Shown here: positions 42,018-51,628 of the stretch, in pieces | Numbering within the stretch: position 1 is the stretch's first letter | Layout: each line of letters starts with the position of its first letter | NCBI RefSeq assembly: GCF_008365375.1 | Contig: NZ_QOKW01000011.1 | Span: forward strand, 123,490 to 187,489 | Length of the DNA: 64,000 nucleotides | Reading direction: 5' to 3' | From: Roseomonas genomospecies 6 | GTDB lineage: Bacteria > Pseudomonadota > Alphaproteobacteria > Azospirillales > Azospirillaceae | Position numbers and translations under genes: made by a program | The notes under the pieces: model-generated | The model's input: only the letters and a program-made list of their open reading frames with translations | Told to the model about the DNA's origin: nothing | The model's database searches: none

Positions 42018-43447
42018 TGTCGAGCGGCTTCGCCTTCTTCGCGACCCGGATCGCCGTGGGCATCCTGGGCTTCGCGGCGGTCGCGGTCTTCTCGCGCATC
42101 GTCACGCCGGAGGCCTACGGCCATTACGCGCTGGTGATGGCGGCGGCGGCGGCGATCAACGCCTGCGGCTTCTCCTGGATGGGCCTGTTCGTCCTGCGCA
42201 AATGCGGCGGCGACGCGGCGGAGCGGGACGCTTGGCTGTCCACCGTGGTCACCGCCTTCCTGGTGGTGGCCTGCGGCGTCCTCGCCATCCTGGGCGCCGT
42301 GGCGGCCTTCTACCCCGGCGTGAGCGGCACGGGCTACCTGCTCTATCTGCCGGTCATCGCGATCCTGATCTCCTGGTTCGACCTGTCGATCCAGATGTCG
42401 CGGGCGCGGCTGAAAGGCTCCGTCTTCGCGGCGAAGTCCTTCGCCAAGGCGCTGTTCGGGCTGGCGCTCGGCTCCGCCTTCGTGCTGATCGGCTGGACCC
42501 AGGAAGGGCTTCTGCTCGGCACCAGCATCGGCTTCCTGCTGGTCACCGCGATCTGGCTGCGTTCCGACCTGAAGGGCATCTCGCTGCGCTGGCCGGCGCG
42601 GGAACGGATCGGGCTTCTGCTGACCTTCGGCGGGCCGCTGATGCTGAGCCTGATGGTCGGCTGGGCGCTCGATTTCGCGGACCGCTTCCTGATCTACTGG
42701 TTCATCGGCGAAGCGGCGGCGGGCGCCTACGCCATGGCCTACGATCTCGCCAAGCAGCCGATCATCCTGGTGGCGTCGGCGGCCTCGCTGGTCACGCTGC
42801 CGATGGCGTCGCGCGCCTATGACGACGCCGGTCCGCGGGCGGCGCGCCCCATCATGGCGCAGAACCTGACGATCCTGCTGCTGGTCTGCCTGCCCCTGGT
42901 GCTGATGGAGGTTCTCTCCGCCCAGGGCATCGTCGGGCTGCTGCTGGGCGAAGCGTACCGCGACACCGGTGCGGCGATCATGCCCATCGTCGCCCTCTCG
43001 GTCTTCATCAGCATCCTGCGCATCTACCACTTCGACCTGTCGCTGCACCTGACGAAGAAGACCGGTTACATCCTGAAGCTGACCATGCTGACGGCGGTGC
43101 TGAACATCGGCGCCAACCTGTATCTGATCCCCCGCTTCGGGGTGATCGGGGCGGCCTACGGGTCGCTGGCGGCACAACTCGGCTGGGTGGTGGCCGCGGC
43201 CATCCTGATGCCGCGCGCCGGCGTCCTGGCCGTGCCGGTGAAGGATCTTCTGAAGGTGACCACCGCCGCCCTGCTCTTCGCCGCCGGATTGAAGATCGCG
43301 GCGATGGAAAGCGACCTGCTGCTCGTCCAGCTCGCCCCGGCGGGCAGCCTCTATCTTCTGGCCCTGGCCGTGCTCAACCCCGCCAACCTGATGGGTCAGG
43401 TGCGGATCGGGCTAGCCCGGCTGAAACGCACCCGATCCCCGGCATGA
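42014..43447 (+). CDS. Wzx-type polysaccharide flippase (MATE/MVF-like)
   Basis: A 477-residue membrane protein with about 12-14 helices, opening FAFFATRIAVGILGFAAVAV and including TPEAYGHYALVMAAAAAINA, the usual start of the polysaccharide-synthesis flippase family. The middle contains ADRFLIYWFIGEAAAGAYAM. It is translationally coupled to the polymerase by a 4-bp overlap. It should move undecaprenyl-linked repeat units across the inner membrane. Confidence 0.9.
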   Translation: MMSSGFAFFATRIAVGILGFAAVAVFSRIVTPEAYGHYALVMAAAAAINACGFSWMGLFVLRKCGGDAAERDAWLSTVVTAFLVVACGVLAILGAVAAFYPGVSGTGYLLYLPVIAILISWFDLSIQMSRARLKGSVFAAKSFAKALFGLALGSAFVLIGWTQEGLLLGTSIGFLLVTAIWLRSDLKGISLRWPARERIGLLLTFGGPLMLSLMVGWALDFADRFLIYWFIGEAAAGAYAMAYDLAKQPIILVASAASLVTLPMASRAYDDAGPRAARPIMAQNLTILLLVCLPLVLMEVLSAQGIVGLLLGEAYRDTGAAIMPIVALSVFISILRIYHFDLSLHLTKKTGYILKLTMLTAVLNIGANLYLIPRFGVIGAAYGSLAAQLGWVVAAAILMPRAGVLAVPVKDLLKVTTAALLFAAGLKIAAMESDLLLVQLAPAGSLYLLALAVLNPANLMGQVRIGLARLKRTRSPA

Positions 43448-43482
43448 ACACCATGTAAAGGCGTGAGGAAGGAACAGGCACC

Positions 43483-44406
43483 ATGTCGAAAAAGCTGGTG
43501 GTTTGCGTGTGCACCTACCGCAGGCCGAAGGATCTTCACCGCACCTTGCTGTCGCTGGAGGGGCTGACCTTCAACCCCGACGCCCCGCTGGATGTCGAGG
43601 TGCTGGTGGTGGACAACGACCCGGCGCGCTCCGCCGAGCCGCTGTGCCGGGAGATGGCGCAGGACTGGCGCTTTCCCATCCGCTACGCGGCGGAGCCGGT
43701 GCCGGGAATCCCCGCCGCCCGCAACCGCTGCTTGGACGAGACGGCGGACGCCGACCTGATCGCCTTCATCGACGACGACGAGGTGGCGAGTCCCGGCTGG
43801 CTGGACTGGCTGGTCACCGCGATGGAGCGCACCGGCGCCGCCGTGGTCGCCGGGCCGGTCCTGCCGATCTACGAGAAGCGCCCGCCGGACTGGCTGACCA
43901 AGGGCCGCTTCCACGATCTGCAACGCATGCCCACGGGCAGCGAGCCGGCCTACTGCGCCACCGGCAACGTGCTGTTCCGCCGCTCCATCCTGAAGGGCGG
44001 CGTGCGCTTCGACCCGGAGCTGAGCCTGTCCGGCGGCAGCGACGTTCTGTTCTTCGAGCAGATCCGGCGCCAGGGCCACCGCATCGTCTGGTGCGACGAG
44101 GCGACCATCGAGGAGCATGTGCCGGCCAGCCGCATGACCGCGCGCTGGGTGCTGCGCCGCGCCTTCCGCCTGGGCACCTGCGTGTCGCTGACCGAGGCCA
44201 AGCTGAACGGCCAGCGCCGCACGCTGGTGAAGCGCTCCACGCTGGGCCTCGCGCACATCGCCTTGAACCTCGCCGCCCTGCCCCTGGTGCCGATGGCGAT
44301 GGCCTTCGACCGGAGCTGGCCGATCCGCCGGCTTCAGAAGATCTGCGTGGGCAGCGGCTATCTCTACGGCCTGATGGGCTTCCAATATCTGGAGTACAAG
44401 CGATGA
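43483..44406 (+). CDS. GT2 family glycosyltransferase with C-terminal membrane-associated tail
   Basis: A 307-residue GT-A enzyme: KKLVVCVCTYRRPKDLHRTL, VLVVDNDP, then AFIDDDEVASPGWLD (metal-binding DDD about residue 90) and GGVRFDPELSLSGGSDVLFF (catalytic region). The C-terminal part has a hydrophobic stretch (LAHIALNLAALPLVPMAMAF), so it probably sits on the membrane. It lies 35 bp after the flippase and overlaps the next glycosyltransferase by 4 bp. It acts in repeat-unit assembly; the sugar is unknown. Confidence 0.88.
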   Translation: MSKKLVVCVCTYRRPKDLHRTLLSLEGLTFNPDAPLDVEVLVVDNDPARSAEPLCREMAQDWRFPIRYAAEPVPGIPAARNRCLDETADADLIAFIDDDEVASPGWLDWLVTAMERTGAAVVAGPVLPIYEKRPPDWLTKGRFHDLQRMPTGSEPAYCATGNVLFRRSILKGGVRFDPELSLSGGSDVLFFEQIRRQGHRIVWCDEATIEEHVPASRMTARWVLRRAFRLGTCVSLTEAKLNGQRRTLVKRSTLGLAHIALNLAALPLVPMAMAFDRSWPIRRLQKICVGSGYLYGLMGFQYLEYKR

Positions 44407-45389
44407 AGGACGTTGAGGCGAAGGGTGCGCAGGCGAAGGGGGGGACGGCGGAAGCTCCGCCCGTCACCGTCAGCGCGGTCATCCCGACGCGCAACCGCCC
44501 GCATCTGGTCCTGAAGGCCGTGGAGAGCGTGCGCGCCCAGACCATCGCGGACCTGGAGATCGTCGTCGTCGTGGACGGGCCGGACCCCGCCACGGTCGCC
44601 GCACTGGAGGCGGTGGAGGACCGCCGCCTGCGCATCGTGCAGAATCCGGCGTCGCTCGGCCCTGCCGGCGCGCGCAACGCCGGGGTGCAGGCGGCGCTGG
44701 GCGAGTGGATCGCCTTTCTGGACGACGACGATTCCTGGGCGCCGGAAAAGCTGGAACGGCAGCTCGCCGCCGCCAAGGCGTCCGGCGCCAGGCTGCCCGT
44801 CGTCTCGTGCAGCACCAGCGTCAGCATCGGGGAGCGCCGCTACGTCTGGCCGCAACGCCGGCCCGAGCCGGGCGAGCCGATCAGCGATTACCTGATCGAC
44901 CGCCGCAGCCCGCTGTCGCGTCCCGGCTATCTCGCCACCCCGACGATCATGGTGCCGCGCTCGCTGGCGCTGGCCGTTCCGATGCCGGACTACCGCCATT
45001 TCGAGGATTGGGGCTGGCTGTTCCGGGCGCTGGACCAGCCGGGGGCGGAACTGGTCTTCGTGGACGAGCCGCTGTGCAACGTGGAGATCGACGAGGGGCG
45101 CGCCTCGCTGCATTCGGTGGACGACTGGCGCCAAGCCTTCGAATGGGCGCGCACCCATCGTCCGTTGATGACCGGCAACGCCTACGCGGCCTTCCTGATG
45201 ACCAAGGTGGTCGGCATGGCCCGCCGCGAGGGCGACTGGAACGCCGTCCGCCGCCTGCTGGCCGAGGCGACGCGGGCGGGCGACCCGAAGATGCGGCACT
45301 ATCTGATGTTCTTCGGGACCTGCGTGGTGCCGCCGTCCTTTCACCGCGCGGTGCGCGCGGCGACCCATTCGGACGCGGCGACGGCGTGA
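44403..45389 (+). CDS. GT2 family glycosyltransferase
   Basis: A 328-residue enzyme with VSAVIPTRNRPHLVLKAVES, PAGARNAGVQAALGEWIAFL and DDDDSWAPEKLERQL (metal site about residue 105). YRHFEDWGWLFRAL provides the ED-type acceptor motif. A charged N-terminal extension (KDVEAKGAQAKGG) precedes the fold. It starts within the stop of the previous gene (ATGA), so the pair is translationally coupled. This is the last gene of the exopolysaccharide operon, followed by an inverted repeat. Confidence 0.88.
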   Translation: MKDVEAKGAQAKGGTAEAPPVTVSAVIPTRNRPHLVLKAVESVRAQTIADLEIVVVVDGPDPATVAALEAVEDRRLRIVQNPASLGPAGARNAGVQAALGEWIAFLDDDDSWAPEKLERQLAAAKASGARLPVVSCSTSVSIGERRYVWPQRRPEPGEPISDYLIDRRSPLSRPGYLATPTIMVPRSLALAVPMPDYRHFEDWGWLFRALDQPGAELVFVDEPLCNVEIDEGRASLHSVDDWRQAFEWARTHRPLMTGNAYAAFLMTKVVGMARREGDWNAVRRLLAEATRAGDPKMRHYLMFFGTCVVPPSFHRAVRAATHSDAATA

Positions 45390-45405
45390 GGTGCGGGCGT
45401 CGCGG

Positions 45406-45470
45406 AGTCTTGCCCCCCTCCCGACCTCCTCCCCTGCAAAGCGGGGGAGGTTTAGGGAGGGGGCAAGACT
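45406..45470. repeat. inverted repeat after the exopolysaccharide operon
   Basis: AGTCTTGCCCCCCTCCC and GGGAGGGGGCAAGACT form arms with one bulged base, with a nested CCTCCCC/GGGGGAGG pair inside. It sits between two convergent genes (stops 45389 and 45489), so it may serve as a bidirectional terminator. It shares the CT/GA-rich style of the element at 40427-40567. Confidence 0.6.
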
Positions 45471-45488
45471 TCGCACCCCCTCCCCTCT

Positions 45489-46379
45489 TCACATCACCAC
45501 CGCCAGCAACAGCGGCAGCGTCAGGAACGACAGCGCCGTCGACCCCAGCACCATTCCCGCGACCTCCTGCGGGGCGTTGTTGTAGCGCAGAGCCCAAAGG
45601 TAGTTGAACACCGCCACCGGCATGGTGCTTTCCAGCAGCACGACCCCGCGCATCGTGCCCTCCAGGTCCAGAACCTCCACAACCGCCAGACCGGCGGCGA
45701 AGCCCAGCAGCAGGCGCAGCGCCGACATCGCCAGCGACCGCAGCATCCCCTCCATGCGCAGGCCCGCCAGCGCCACCCCCAGCGAGAACAGCATCAGCGG
45801 CACCGCGCAGTTGCCGAGCAGCGTGGTGGTGTTGGTCACCCATTGCGGCGGCTGGAAGCCGGTCGTCAGGACCAGCACGGCCAGCGCCACCGCGTAGATC
45901 ACCGGGGTGCGCAGAACCTGCTTGGCGTCCGTGCGGCCCGCCGCCAGGGCCGGACCTATGGTGAACTGAAGGACGGCCAGCGTCGCGAAGAACAGAACCG
46001 CCAGCCCCAGCCCGGTTTCCCCGAAGGCGAACAGGCAGACGGGAATGCCCATGTTGCCGCCGTTCGGGAAGCTGAGCGCCGGCAGATAGACGCGCAGAGG
46101 CAGCCGGCAGGCCAGCAGGATCGGGGTGGCCATCAGCCCGGCCAGCGCCATGCTGCCGACCGAGGCCAGCGCCATGGTCAGCAGATCGTCACCCCCCAGC
46201 GTCAGCCGCGCCAGCGAGGAGAAGACCAGACAGGGGGTGGAGACGTTGATCGCGAAGGTGGTGATGAAGGCGCTGTCGTAGGGCAGCTTGGCGCGGCTCC
46301 AGCCGAAACCGAGCGCCGCGATCAGGAACACCGGCACGACGACCGCGGCGATGTTGGACAGGGGGGCGAGCAGATCCAT
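45489..46379 (-). CDS. AEC family transporter (auxin efflux carrier-like)
   Basis: A 296-residue membrane protein with about ten helices in two inverted repeats. It contains TFAINVSTPCLVFSSLARL and SFPNGGNMGIPVCLFAFGET, the conserved discontinuous-helix motifs of the AEC superfamily, and ESTMPVAVFNYLWALRYN in the second repeat. Bacterial members export or take up carboxylates such as malate. It starts 2 bp after the hydroxypyruvate isomerase stop and is co-transcribed with it, which hints at a small hydroxy-acid substrate. Confidence 0.85.
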   Translation of the reverse strand: MDLLAPLSNIAAVVVPVFLIAALGFGWSRAKLPYDSAFITTFAINVSTPCLVFSSLARLTLGGDDLLTMALASVGSMALAGLMATPILLACRLPLRVYLPALSFPNGGNMGIPVCLFAFGETGLGLAVLFFATLAVLQFTIGPALAAGRTDAKQVLRTPVIYAVALAVLVLTTGFQPPQWVTNTTTLLGNCAVPLMLFSLGVALAGLRMEGMLRSLAMSALRLLLGFAAGLAVVEVLDLEGTMRGVVLLESTMPVAVFNYLWALRYNNAPQEVAGMVLGSTALSFLTLPLLLAVVM

Positions 46380-46381
46380 CG

Positions 46382-47167
46382 TCAGCGCGCGGCCTCTCTG
46401 GCGGCGTGGAGCCAGCCCAGCCCGTCCTCCGTCCGGGCGCGGGGGCGGTACTCGCAGCCGATGAAACCGCGGTAGCCGGTGCCGGCCAGAACCTCGAACA
46501 GGTAGGGGTAATGGACCTCGCCCTGGTCGGGCTCATGGCGGTCGGGCACGCCGGCGATCTGCACATGGGCCGTCAGGTCGGCGTTGGCCCGGATGCGCGT
46601 GGCGAGGTCGCCCTCGCTGATCTGGCAATGGTAGAGATCGAGCTGAAGCTTCAGGTTCGGCGCCCCCACCTCTTCGATCACCCGGCGGGCCAGCGTGGTG
46701 CCGTTCATCAGATAGCCGGGCATGTCGCGGTTGTTGATCGGTTCGACCAGCAGGGTCAACCCGGCCTCCGCGCAGGCCGCCGCGGCGTGGCGCAGATTGT
46801 CCGCATAGAGCGCCAGCGCGGCCTCCCGCTCCATCCCTGCCGGCGGGATGCCGGACATGCAATGAAGCAGACGGTTGCCCAGCACCGTCGCGTAGGCGAT
46901 GGCGGTCGCCACCCCGTCCCGGAACTCCGCCTCGCGGCCCGGCAGGCACGCGGTGCCGCGCTCCCCCGCCGCCCAATCGCCGGGGGGCAGGTTGAACAGC
47001 GCCTGGGTCAGGCCGTGCGTTTCCAGTGCCGCCCTGATCCGCTCCGCCGGAACCTCGTAGGGGAACAGGAACTCCACCGCGTCGAAACCGGCCGCCGCCG
47101 CCGCCCCGAACCGCTCCAGAAAGGGCCGCTCGGTGAACATCATGGACAGGTTGGCGGCGAACCTCAT
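46382..47167 (-). CDS. hyi: hydroxypyruvate isomerase family TIM-barrel enzyme
   Basis: A 261-residue AP-endonuclease-2-like TIM barrel. It has FDAVEFLFPYEVPAERI, FNLPPGDWAAGERG, the metal-site glutamates in LLVEPINNRDMPGYLMN and LKLQLDLYHCQISEGDLAT, and GFIGCEYRPRARTEDGLGWL at the end. These motifs fit hydroxypyruvate isomerase (hydroxypyruvate to tartronate semialdehyde) or the related OtnI. The ATG at 47167 is chosen by the family N-terminus (MRFAANLSMMFTE) with GAGG upstream. It forms an operon with the AEC transporter. Confidence 0.88.
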   Translation of the reverse strand: MRFAANLSMMFTERPFLERFGAAAAAGFDAVEFLFPYEVPAERIRAALETHGLTQALFNLPPGDWAAGERGTACLPGREAEFRDGVATAIAYATVLGNRLLHCMSGIPPAGMEREAALALYADNLRHAAAACAEAGLTLLVEPINNRDMPGYLMNGTTLARRVIEEVGAPNLKLQLDLYHCQISEGDLATRIRANADLTAHVQIAGVPDRHEPDQGEVHYPYLFEVLAGTGYRGFIGCEYRPRARTEDGLGWLHAAREAAR

Positions 47168-47454
47168 CGTGTCCGCCTCGTGGACTTCTCGAGCATGTCT
47201 TCCTCCCGTCTGGGCCGCGTTGCGGCTGGCTGCTCCGACAATGCAGCAGGCGGACGGTCCGGACAATCGCCGGCCTATGCCGGACACGCTTGTCAGGTTA
47301 CCGTCCACACCGGTTGCTTCCCGTTACGCCCGATCCAGCGCTTCCGCAGGGGAGAAGTTGACGTATTTGCCGACGGATATGCGCCGTGAACAGCGGACCT
47401 GGACGATGCCGAAGGATGAGAGCGAATCGATGTCCGGCGGGCGGCGGCGCTGGC

Positions 47455-48595
<1,141 letters not shown>

Positions 48596-49105
48596 TTCTG
48601 GCGCCCAGCCCGCCACCCTCGCCGGTGGGGTTTCACACGCCGAACAGCAGGGCGGAGGGCGACGCCTCCAGGATGGCCGAGGCGTCCTTCGCCGTCGCCT
48701 TCTTCAGGCGGTCGCCCAGCGGGCTCTTTTGGAAGGGCGCACCGTCGAGCAGGCTGTCGCGCAGGATGGCGTCGAACACCCGGTGCGGTGCGTCGAGAAA
48801 CGTGATCCCCCCGATGCTGTTCAAGCCGCCGGGTCCGAAATCGACGGACAGGCGCGGCAGCGGAATCCCGCCCGTCCGCACCGCCTCCAGCAGAGCCTCC
48901 TCCAGGCGGTTGGCCTGGGACTGCACGCTGTCGATCAGCACGCACCAGACTTCGCGGTCACTGATGCGGCTGCGTTCGAAGACGTGGCGCGGCGGCGGGT
49001 TGTTCCTGCCCTACCCAGGATAGGTCGGCGGGAAGATCTTGTCGCCTGAACCACCAAGCGGCGGCGGCGGCGGCGGCGGAATGCGGATTCGGTGGTGATC
49101 GCCCG
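48596..49105 (-). pseudogene. csb1: csb1 (Cas7-type) remnant of the same type I-G system
   Basis: The minus strand gives GSGDKIFPPTYPG, a nonsense TAG at 49013-49011, then VLIDSVQSQANRLEEALLEA, LDAPHRVFDAILRDSLLDG, SALLFGV, a second nonsense TGA at 48635-48633 (where the family has tryptophan), and PTGEGGGLGAR. These are the landmark motifs of Csb1, the backbone RAMP protein of I-G effector complexes. The upstream side runs into an eight-proline CCG tract (49059-49080). The C-terminal two thirds are lost at the join to the cas3 remnant near 48595. Confidence 0.8.
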
Positions 49106-49146
49106 TGTGAGCGCCGCTTAGGAAAACGTCAGGGGACAACCTCAGT

Positions 49147-49640
49147 TCAGCCTTTTTTCGGGACTTCCGTAGGAAGAGCGCATCGCCCCACCGCCACCTC
49201 CATCAGGCTCCCGACGACCGGCATGTGGATGAAGGTTCCGGTCACCGGGCGCTCCGCGGCGGCTTCGACGAGGCGGCGGTGGAGGGACAGTTGCGGGGCG
49301 TGCTCCAGGGCCGCGAGGGTGGCGAGGCGGTCTTCGGGACCTTCATCGTCGGGGGTGTGAGGAGCGGCGGTCCAAACTGGCCTCGACCAGGGCATCTCGC
49401 CACCCCAGGATCAGCGCGGCGACCGGCTGTAGAAGCGGCTTCCGTCGTCCATCGAACGAAGCCTTGCCAGATATTGGGGGGGCCGCAGCGCCGGAGGTGC
49501 TTCCGGCCCTGAGAGCCCGAACCGGGTTTCCAGTCGGCCGATCAGACCACGCGGCCCGACCACCGCGGTTCCCGAGGCGGCCTGCCGCCCAACGTTTCCG
49601 GCCAGCAAGAGCCGTCGAGATGCCACCCGAACTGAACCCG
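49147..49640 (-). pseudogene. remnant of an AddB-like PD-(D/E)XK nuclease/inactive helicase gene
   Basis: Three successive pieces on the minus strand read AVVGPRGLIGRLETRFGLSG and RLRSMDDGSRFYSRS (to 49411), then PVAALILGWRDALVEA (another frame), then GPEDRLATLAALEHAPQLSL (first frame again). Together they resemble the N-terminal part of AddB-like proteins that pair an inactive helicase with a PD-(D/E)XK nuclease. The family call is from remembered motif patterns, so moderate. Two compensating frameshifts and loss of everything after about 150 residues show it is broken. Confidence 0.45.
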
Positions 49641-50185
49641 CATGGCCCCGCCTCCGCTTCCCGTTCGTGGGAAGGGTGGACAGGCACTCTGAACAAAAGG
49701 TTGACGGACCGTCGGGGTGGTATCGCCAAGGGAAGCGGGAATGAGCGTTCACTCTCCGCACAGCACATGATCGGACGGGCTCAAGACATCGGGGAAGCAG
49801 AATGCTGCCGCGGTCCGGCTGTTCCCTTGCGGCAACATCGCGCCCCGAGGAGGGCGAGGCCCCCTGCCCTTCTGCGTCCAGCAGGCCAGCGCCCGCGCTA
49901 TGGAATCCCTGGGCCGTTCCTTCGAGTGCATCAAGCGCGAGGCGGCGATGGTGTGACGCGCGCGGAACGTGTAGACTGCGGCTCTGCCGGCTGCCGCGCG
50001 AGCGGTCCGGCACACGCGAATTCCCGGCACCCGCTCGCATGTCCTCGGGCCGTTGATTCCGCGGGGTTTTTGGACGCTGTGAAGAACGAAATGCAACCAT
50101 CATCGACGGTTTGCACCGGCCCCTACCGGGACCGCTCGAATCCGTGCCGATTCTCGGCGCTGGCTCAGCGCATTATAAGGTACCC
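49641..50185 (+). other. 545-bp gene-free stretch including the presumed CRISPR leader
   Basis: Open frames here are long only because of GC content and show no family features. The final roughly 100 bp (GGGGTTTTTGGACGC around 50066, ATTATAAGG just before the first repeat) are the likely leader. The opposite end of the array carries the mutated repeats, which places the leader on this side. Confidence 0.5.
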
Positions 50186-50817
50186 CTCTTCCCAGGCGGA
50201 AACGCCTGGGCCTCATTGAAGCGAGGGGAAGTCGAAAAGGAGGGGCGTGGGGAGATCCTCTTCCCAGGCGGAAACGCCTGGGCCTCATTGAAGCGGCGGG
50301 CAGACCGCGAGGATGCGCCAGCCTTCATCCACTCTTCCCAGGCGGAAACGCCTGGGCCTCATTGAAGCTACCGAAGTAACGATTAGCGTCCCGAGCGGGA
50401 AGCAATACGACCTCTTCCCAGGCGGAAACGCCTGGGCCTCATTGAAGCTTGCTCGTCAATGGGCGACAAATGTCAGGCTAGACTTTCTCTTCCCAGGCGG
50501 AAACGCCTGGGCCTCATTGAAGCATGCCTGTGGAGATGGCCGACTTCCGGAATCTCGGACTCTTCCCAGGCGGAAACGCCTGGGCCTCATTGAAGCGGGC
50601 TGTGGCTCTGGTAGCCGTCCTCATAGACGACGAACTCTTCCCAGGCGGAAACGCTTGGGCCTCATTGAAGCTTCCCAACAGTCTCGTACGAACACAGAAT
50701 TTCTGTGCCTCTTCCCAGGTGGAAACGCTTGGGCCTCATTGAAGCGCATTCCAGGTTCCGGATCTCTCCGGCGCGCTCCACTCTTCCCAGGCGGAAACGC
50801 CTGGGCCTCATTGGAGC
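50186..50817 (+). CRISPR. CRISPR array, 9 repeats of 37 bp and 8 spacers
   Basis: Repeats start at 50186, 50258, 50332, 50412, 50487, 50560, 50635, 50709 and 50781. Each begins CTCTTCCCAGGCG and ends GGGCCTCATTGAAGC. Repeats 1-6 are identical. Repeat 7 has one change, repeat 8 two, and repeat 9 has TTGGAGC at its end, so the array is read left to right with the oldest end on the right. Spacers are 35, 37, 43, 38, 36, 38, 37 and 35 bp, all different. The repeat core CCCAGGCG-GAAA-CGCCTGGG is a perfect 8-bp stem with a GAAA tetraloop, and the changes in repeats 7 and 8 keep G-U pairs. The ATTGAAGC end fits type I repeats and the adjacent I-G cas remnants. Confidence 0.97.
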
Positions 50818-50883
50818 GCAGTCGCCTGGGTTATCCGGTGGGTTTGCCGGTTGCCGCGACGCCTTGGTTGCTACCGTATGCCG

Positions 50884-51510
50884 TTACAACCCGTCGAACA
50901 GAAGCTGCGCCGGAGGCTGGTTGGAGCGCTTCTTCTTTTTCTCCTTTGTCGCCTTCTCTGGAACCGGCTGTTCTGACTTGTCGGGAGCCGGTGCGGATTC
51001 GGCCTGAACGGGGGCGGGTTCCTCCGGAATCGACGTTTCCACGGCCAGCGTCTCCATCACCGGAGTCCCCATCACTGGCGCTTCCTCGGCGGGGGCCTCC
51101 GTGACCGGCGGCTCTTCGGCCGGCTTGGCCGCTTTCTTCTTTTTCGGGCGGGTGGGGCGCGGGGTGATACCCACACCCTCCTTCACGCGGGCCTTGGCCT
51201 TGTCGCGGGCGATGGCTTCCGGCGCGTTGGGATCGCCGTCCAGCCATTTGCCGCGCTTGATGACCTCGTTCACGCGGCCCTGGTTGACGCCGAGCTGGAA
51301 GGCGATTTCCTGCTGGGTCATGTCGGTGGTGCGGTGAAGCTCCAGGATCTGCGCGGCCAGTTCCGGGGTCATCTTCTTGCCGACGACGCGGCGCGCCGGG
51401 CGGATCGACCGCTGGGCCTTGTCACGCTCCCGCAGCTTGCCCAGGATCTCCAGGGCCTCCGTATTGCCCGCCGTCTTCAAGGCTTCCTCGAATTCCTTGA
51501 GCGTCGTCAC
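50884..51510 (-). CDS. helix-turn-helix protein with a Lys/Pro/Glu-rich tail
   Basis: A 208-residue protein. GTG at 51510 has AGGAGG six bases upstream. Residues about 1-40 form a charged helix; about 45-95 hold a homeodomain-like helix-turn-helix (LAAQILELHRTTDMTQQEIA, then GVNQGRVNEVIKRGKWLDGD). The C-terminal half is low-complexity with KKKKAAKPAEEP and many PVTE/PVME repeats, ending KEKKKKRSNQPPAQLLFDGL. The tail resembles histone-like or disordered linkers. It lies next to the CRISPR array but no direct link is shown. It could be a nucleoid-type or plasmid regulatory protein. Confidence 0.7.
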   Translation of the reverse strand: MTTLKEFEEALKTAGNTEALEILGKLRERDKAQRSIRPARRVVGKKMTPELAAQILELHRTTDMTQQEIAFQLGVNQGRVNEVIKRGKWLDGDPNAPEAIARDKAKARVKEGVGITPRPTRPKKKKAAKPAEEPPVTEAPAEEAPVMGTPVMETLAVETSIPEEPAPVQAESAPAPDKSEQPVPEKATKEKKKKRSNQPPAQLLFDGL

Positions 51511-51608
51511 CCGTTCCTCCTGCCGCAATCCACCCGCAGCGATGCCATCGCACCGCAGACTATACGCACCGCAGACTATACATGGAATCGCGCGGGCGGT
51601 TGAGTAGG

Positions 51609-51624
51609 GTGTGACTGGTCACAC
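51609..51624. promoter_or_regulatory. palindrome GTGTGAC-TG-GTCACAC upstream of the M48 protease
   Basis: Perfect 7-bp arms around a 2-bp centre. The half-site TGTGA/TCACA is that of Crp-Fnr proteins, but the spacer is 4 bp instead of 6, so a canonical Crp site is unlikely. It lies 5 bp from the palindrome at 51629 and about 105 bp before the protease start. Confidence 0.5.
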
Positions 51625-51628
51625 GGTT

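Noticed and set aside
49147..49395. C-terminal part of Csx17 (Cas8 of type I-G)
   Set aside because: Considered because of the adjacent csb1 remnant, but RLATLAALE with the upstream GWRDALVEA and FYSRS pieces fits an AddB-like protein better.
51609..51624. Canonical Crp/Fnr box
   Set aside because: The TGTGA and TCACA half-sites are 4 bp apart rather than 6, so a standard Crp or Fnr dimer would not fit.
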